NCBI GenBank assembly: GCA_017429345.1 | Contig: JAFRPB010000162.1 | Coordinates: 1-34,560 of the forward strand | Length of the DNA stretch: 34,560 nt | Direction of reading: 5' to 3' | DNA from: Clostridia bacterium | GTDB lineage: Bacteria; Bacillota; Clostridia; Oscillospirales; Acutalibacteraceae | Shown here: positions 31,565 through 34,560 of the stretch, piece by piece | How the letters are laid out: each line of letters begins with the position of its first letter | Numbering within the stretch: position 1 is the stretch's first letter | Translations under genes and position numbers: made by a program | The notes under the pieces: model-generated | What the model was told of the DNA's origin: nothing | What the model saw: only the letters and a program-made list of their open reading frames with translations | Database searches by the model: none

Positions 31565-32923
31565 TTATATTCTGCCGAAAAAGCGTTCCGTATAGCGTCT
31601 GACTCTGCCGTTCAGCATCTGAAGAAGATCCGAAGCTTCTTTATCTCCGAGATAAGCGTCGCGCATCAACCTGCCTTCTTCGAAGCAAAGCTCGTCATGC
31701 TGAGGATAATACTGATCGAGAAGAAAAATGACAAATTTAGTCATTCGATAGGTTCCGATTACATGCTCCGGTGCGTTCTCATAGGTCTCGACAGCGGCTG
31801 TATATCCGTTTTCAAGGGCTTCTGCGAAACCGTGAAGACTGTTTTCCTTTGCGAAAACAACGGAAAAAACCTGATTGAAGCAACTCTCGTAATCCCAGCG
31901 ATAATTGCGGCGGTGCGCGTCGTCGGCGCCGAGGGGTGAGATAAAAATCCCTTCCGTCCGCATATCGTTCCAGAAAGCGACCTGCATGTTTGCGTCCCGG
32001 CAGCCCGGCTCCTGCCCGTGCAGGATCTCCGCTCCGTCGTAGATCTTTTCCTTTGCGAAATAACGGAACACGTCGTCTCTTGTGTTGTGCGCATCCCATT
32101 CCCAGAACGGATGCGCCATGATCGCGACGCCGCCGTATTCATGGATCCTGTCGGCGATCCATTTGCGGAAAGCGTAGTCCATCGGTTCGACGCCGTCCGG
32201 CAGTCCTTTCGCCTTCGACGCGATCTGCCGGACTTCTTCAAGGCAGGCGGATTCGTTATTGTGATACCAGCGGTCAAGACCGATCCCGCCGGGAAAGACC
32301 GCGCCGACGTTCACGGCGTGGATATACGCGTTGGGGACGTGGACTTCTTCGCCGTAAAAAAGCGTCAGGTCGTTCGGGATCTTTTTCGCTGCTTCGATCG
32401 CGAGCTTCGATCCGTCGATCAGATGATGATCGGTGATCGTAAGAAAATCAAAGCCGGCTTTTCGGTACATCGCCGCGGCGAGAAACGGATCCTCATGGCC
32501 GTCGACGGAGGGGCATACGTGACAGTGCGTGTTGCCGCGCAGGGGAGTTCTGTAATACAGGTCGTCTTTTGCGCAGAAGATGCGCAGGTCGCCCAGAGGG
32601 ACCCAATCGTTATTCCCGCCGACAGAAGCAAGGCGCAGCGTATAGATCTGTTCGCGCGAAAAGGAATATGTAAAACGAAGAACCCCACTGCTGTCTGCGA
32701 CGGCTTCGACACCGTCGTATTTCTTCCAATCGCTGATATCAAGAAGAACGGAGGAATTGTTCTCTTCCTGTCCGATCATTCGCAGGATATACCGTTTGCC
32801 CGGAGTGAGCGCGGTTTCGATCCCGAGTCCGCGCACCTCAAAGAGGGTCGGCGTCGAAAGACGCGCGACCCTCGGGAAAATTTCATAATCGCAGTTGAAC
32901 GTAGCTTGATTTATGATCTTCAT
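31565..32923 (-). CDS. PHP-domain metal-dependent phosphoesterase-like protein
   Basis: The product has 452 residues. An N-terminal beta-rich module (about 1-125) precedes the PHP domain. Metal motifs are NTHCHVCPSVDGHEDP (H133, H135), TITDHHLIDGS (D165, H166, H167), FYGEEVHVP, IMAHPFWEWD and LGADDAH, all as expected for an active PHP trinuclear metal site. Family members hydrolyse phosphate esters or related bonds; the substrate here is unknown. No Shine-Dalgarno sequence is seen and the ATG lies seven bases after the ligase stop, so translation probably depends on coupling to the ligase gene. Confidence 0.88.
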   Translation of the reverse strand: MKIINQATFNCDYEIFPRVARLSTPTLFEVRGLGIETALTPGKRYILRMIGQEENNSSVLLDISDWKKYDGVEAVADSSGVLRFTYSFSREQIYTLRLASVGGNNDWVPLGDLRIFCAKDDLYYRTPLRGNTHCHVCPSVDGHEDPFLAAAMYRKAGFDFLTITDHHLIDGSKLAIEAAKKIPNDLTLFYGEEVHVPNAYIHAVNVGAVFPGGIGLDRWYHNNESACLEEVRQIASKAKGLPDGVEPMDYAFRKWIADRIHEYGGVAIMAHPFWEWDAHNTRDDVFRYFAKEKIYDGAEILHGQEPGCRDANMQVAFWNDMRTEGIFISPLGADDAHRRNYRWDYESCFNQVFSVVFAKENSLHGFAEALENGYTAAVETYENAPEHVIGTYRMTKFVIFLLDQYYPQHDELCFEEGRLMRDAYLGDKEASDLLQMLNGRVRRYTERFFGRI

Positions 32924-32930
32924 AATTAAT

Positions 32931-34391
32931 TTATTTCAGGATTTTGCGGTTGATCTTGCCGTTTGAGGTCTTCGGGATCTCCGTAACGGCTTCGATCTTC
33001 TTCGGGATCTTGTATGCTTCCATTTTCGAGGCAAGGAAATTGCGGAAATCCGCAAGATCGATCTGCGCCTTGCGCTCGGGCACATAGATCAGCTTCGGGG
33101 CCTTGCCGGTCATTCTGTCGTCGACGCCGAAGCAGGCGCACTCGGCGATGCCGGGATACTGCATCACGACGTTTTCGACTTCGGTCGGCGCGATCTTGAG
33201 ACCGCCGACGTTGATCACGTCGTCTGCTCTGCCGAGTACATAGAGGAAACCGTCCTCGTCAAAATATCCGATATCGTTTGTCTTGACCCAGCCGTCTTTC
33301 AGAACGCCTGCGGTAAGCTCGGGCGCGTTGAAATAGCCGGTCATTACCGCGTTGCCGCCCAGAACGATCAGGCCCTGATTTTCCTGCGAGGATTCGATCT
33401 CGTTCCCGTCTTCGTCGACGATCCTGACCTTGGAATTAACGTTCAGCGAACCGACGCAGCAGATCCTGCCGGGGTATTTTGAATAATCGAACATCGATAC
33501 ATTCGCGACTTCGGAGGAACCGTAAGCGAAAACGAGTTTCGTTTTGGGAAGAAGCTCGCAGAGTTTCAGTTTGTCCGCCTCGGGGAAAGGAGCGGCGCTG
33601 GTGTGAACAAGCTCGATCTGATCCGCGTATTTCGCCAGCTCTTTTGCGGAAAGCAGAAGAAGCATCCGCACAGCGGACGGAGGCAGAAGAAGATACTTCG
33701 CGTGATATTTTTCAACCGCGTCGTAGAATTTGCGCAGATTCTGAAGACCGTCGATCAGAACAAGGGTCGCGCCGGCATAGATGGTAGCGTAGGATTTGCG
33801 GATGCCGTTTGCGTGGTTGATCGGCACGGGGATCAGATAGACCGTATCTTCCGTGATCGGGGAGCCGCAGATGATATTTTCGCACGAGGCTTTCAGCGCT
33901 CTGTTGCTGATCATAACGCCTTTGGATTTGCCCGTCGTGCCCGTCGTGAAGAGAATGTCGCAGACATTTTCGGGCTCAACGGCGGCAAAAACGGCGTCGG
34001 GATCATAGTACTGTTCCGCAGTCTTAGTGATTTCAGCATAATCGAATCTTTTATAGCCTTCGGGAAGCTCGATATCCGCGATGATCAGCGCAGCGTCGAT
34101 GTCGTCGGCGATCAGCGTCAGCGCTTCGGGACCGGCCGTTCTTTCGCAGGGGACATTGATAAGCCCTGCGAGATGAATGCCGAAATATGCGACAAATGTG
34201 GGGATCTCGGGCGCCGCTTTGATCATGACCCTGGATCCGGCGGGAAGACCGAGCGTTTTAAGATAAGAGGCAAAACCGCTGGTAGCCTTCCAGAGCTCTG
34301 AAAAGGTGATGCTGCCTTTTTCATCATAGATCGCGGTCTTATCGCCGTATTTTTCGGCGTTGAGTTTCACTTGTTCAATAACAGAATTCAT
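32931..34391 (-). CDS. AMP-forming acyl-CoA ligase/synthetase (ANL superfamily)
   Basis: The product has 486 residues, starting at ATG 34391 after CGGAGGATT. Core motifs are ILFTTGTTGKSKGVM (A3, ~147-160), AYGSSEVANVS (A5), TNDIGYFDEDGFLYVLGRADD (A7-A8), VGGLKIAPTEVE, and PKTSNGKINRK with catalytic lysine K479 (A10). It adenylates a carboxylic acid and passes it to CoA or a carrier. No carrier protein is encoded nearby in the window. The acid cannot be predicted with confidence. First gene of the minus-strand operon. Confidence 0.93.
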   Translation of the reverse strand: MNSVIEQVKLNAEKYGDKTAIYDEKGSITFSELWKATSGFASYLKTLGLPAGSRVMIKAAPEIPTFVAYFGIHLAGLINVPCERTAGPEALTLIADDIDAALIIADIELPEGYKRFDYAEITKTAEQYYDPDAVFAAVEPENVCDILFTTGTTGKSKGVMISNRALKASCENIICGSPITEDTVYLIPVPINHANGIRKSYATIYAGATLVLIDGLQNLRKFYDAVEKYHAKYLLLPPSAVRMLLLLSAKELAKYADQIELVHTSAAPFPEADKLKLCELLPKTKLVFAYGSSEVANVSMFDYSKYPGRICCVGSLNVNSKVRIVDEDGNEIESSQENQGLIVLGGNAVMTGYFNAPELTAGVLKDGWVKTNDIGYFDEDGFLYVLGRADDVINVGGLKIAPTEVENVVMQYPGIAECACFGVDDRMTGKAPKLIYVPERKAQIDLADFRNFLASKMEAYKIPKKIEAVTEIPKTSNGKINRKILK

Positions 34392-34423
34392 AATAATCCT
34401 CCGAAATCTTTATTACTTATAAT

Positions 34424-34452
34424 ATTATATATAATTATTTTGAGAATTTCAA
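34424..34452 (-). promoter_or_regulatory. Promoter of ligase-PHP-MFS-reductase operon
   Basis: On the minus strand TTGAAA (34452-34447), a 17-base spacer and a perfect TATAAT (34429-34424) precede the ligase ATG by 32 bases. Confidence 0.7.
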
Positions 34453-34492
34453 TAAGCTATTTTTATTTGTTTTGCTTTTTCAGATAGAACAA

Positions 34493-34524
34493 TCCCATCG
34501 TCCGGGGTCAGCCGGACGATGGGA
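34493..34524 (-). terminator. Terminator hairpin of the gene at the right edge
   Basis: A perfect 13-base-pair stem (34524-34512 with 34505-34493) has a six-base loop. It is followed on the minus strand by the U-rich but broken tract TTGTTCT. It sits 12 bases after the stop of the partial minus-strand gene, so it is probably its terminator. Confidence 0.6.
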
Positions 34525-34536
34525 GACAGTGAATGA

Positions 34537-34560
34537 TCAGCCTGCAAGAGGATACATCAT
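34537..34560 (-). CDS. C-terminal tip of an unidentified minus-strand gene
   Basis: On the minus strand a frame entering from the right edge reads MMYPLAG and ends in TGA at 34539-34537, directly before a terminator-like hairpin. Seven codons are too few to assign a family, and the frame is inferred mainly from the hairpin position. Confidence 0.35.
   Translation of the reverse strand: MMYPLAG

Overview
The window looks like a chromosomal segment of a Gram-positive, anaerobic, gut- or rumen-type member of the Clostridia (an Oscillospirales/Ruminococcaceae-like bacterium is my best inference). The grounds are strong AGGAGG-type ribosome binding sites, SigA-like promoters with AT-rich spacers, a lipoprotein signal, a dockerin- and leucine-rich-repeat surface protein, a BMP-type nucleoside importer and a TelA/XpaC operon. 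I see no rRNA, tRNA, CRISPR array, insertion sequence or phage gene. No gap between genes exceeds 300 bases; the largest are 3600-3812, 14831-15050 and 28861-29106, and these hold promoters, terminators or an attenuator.

Layout. 1-1434 (-): a membrane-anchored glycoside-hydrolase-like protein cut by the window edge, facing away from a sugar-isomerase-like gene and a zinc-type lipase (1593-3599, +). 3813-9183 (+): a secreted, C-terminally anchored protein with an internal duplication, overlapping a fused ATPase/FtsX-type permease. 9355-11064 (+): a secreted dockerin protein with aromatic/acidic tandem repeats, LRR_5 repeats and a Thr/Ser-rich linker. 11239-14830 (-): a three-gene operon xpaC-like / substrate-binding+VWA / telA-like, ended by a strong terminator. 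15051-23727 (+): a nucleoside uptake and salvage block consisting of deoC, deoD, deoB, a nucleoside-binding lipoprotein, a double ATPase, two permeases and uridine kinase. 23792-28992 (-): a two-subunit ABC exporter whose halves carry Cys4 N-terminal domains, with a DUF1854 gene between them. It is preceded by a 21-residue leader peptide and a terminator that could work as an attenuator. 29107-34391 (-): a compact run of AMP-forming ligase, PHP phosphoesterase, MFS transporter and a fused free-methionine-sulfoxide reductase/nitroreductase. The right edge carries the tail of another minus-strand gene.

How the genes work together. The nucleoside block is self-consistent. The lipoprotein and ABC components would bring nucleosides in, DeoD would release the base and (deoxy)ribose-1-phosphate, DeoB would convert that to the 5-phosphate, DeoC would split deoxyribose-5-phosphate, and Udk would salvage uridine/cytidine. 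The most unusual region is the exporter operon: a short translated leader overlaps one strand of a potential antiterminator, and a terminator sits directly before the first exporter gene. This resembles the translation-dependent attenuation known for the Bacillus subtilis bmrB-bmrCD exporter. All family assignments come from reading motifs by eye; no database search was run.
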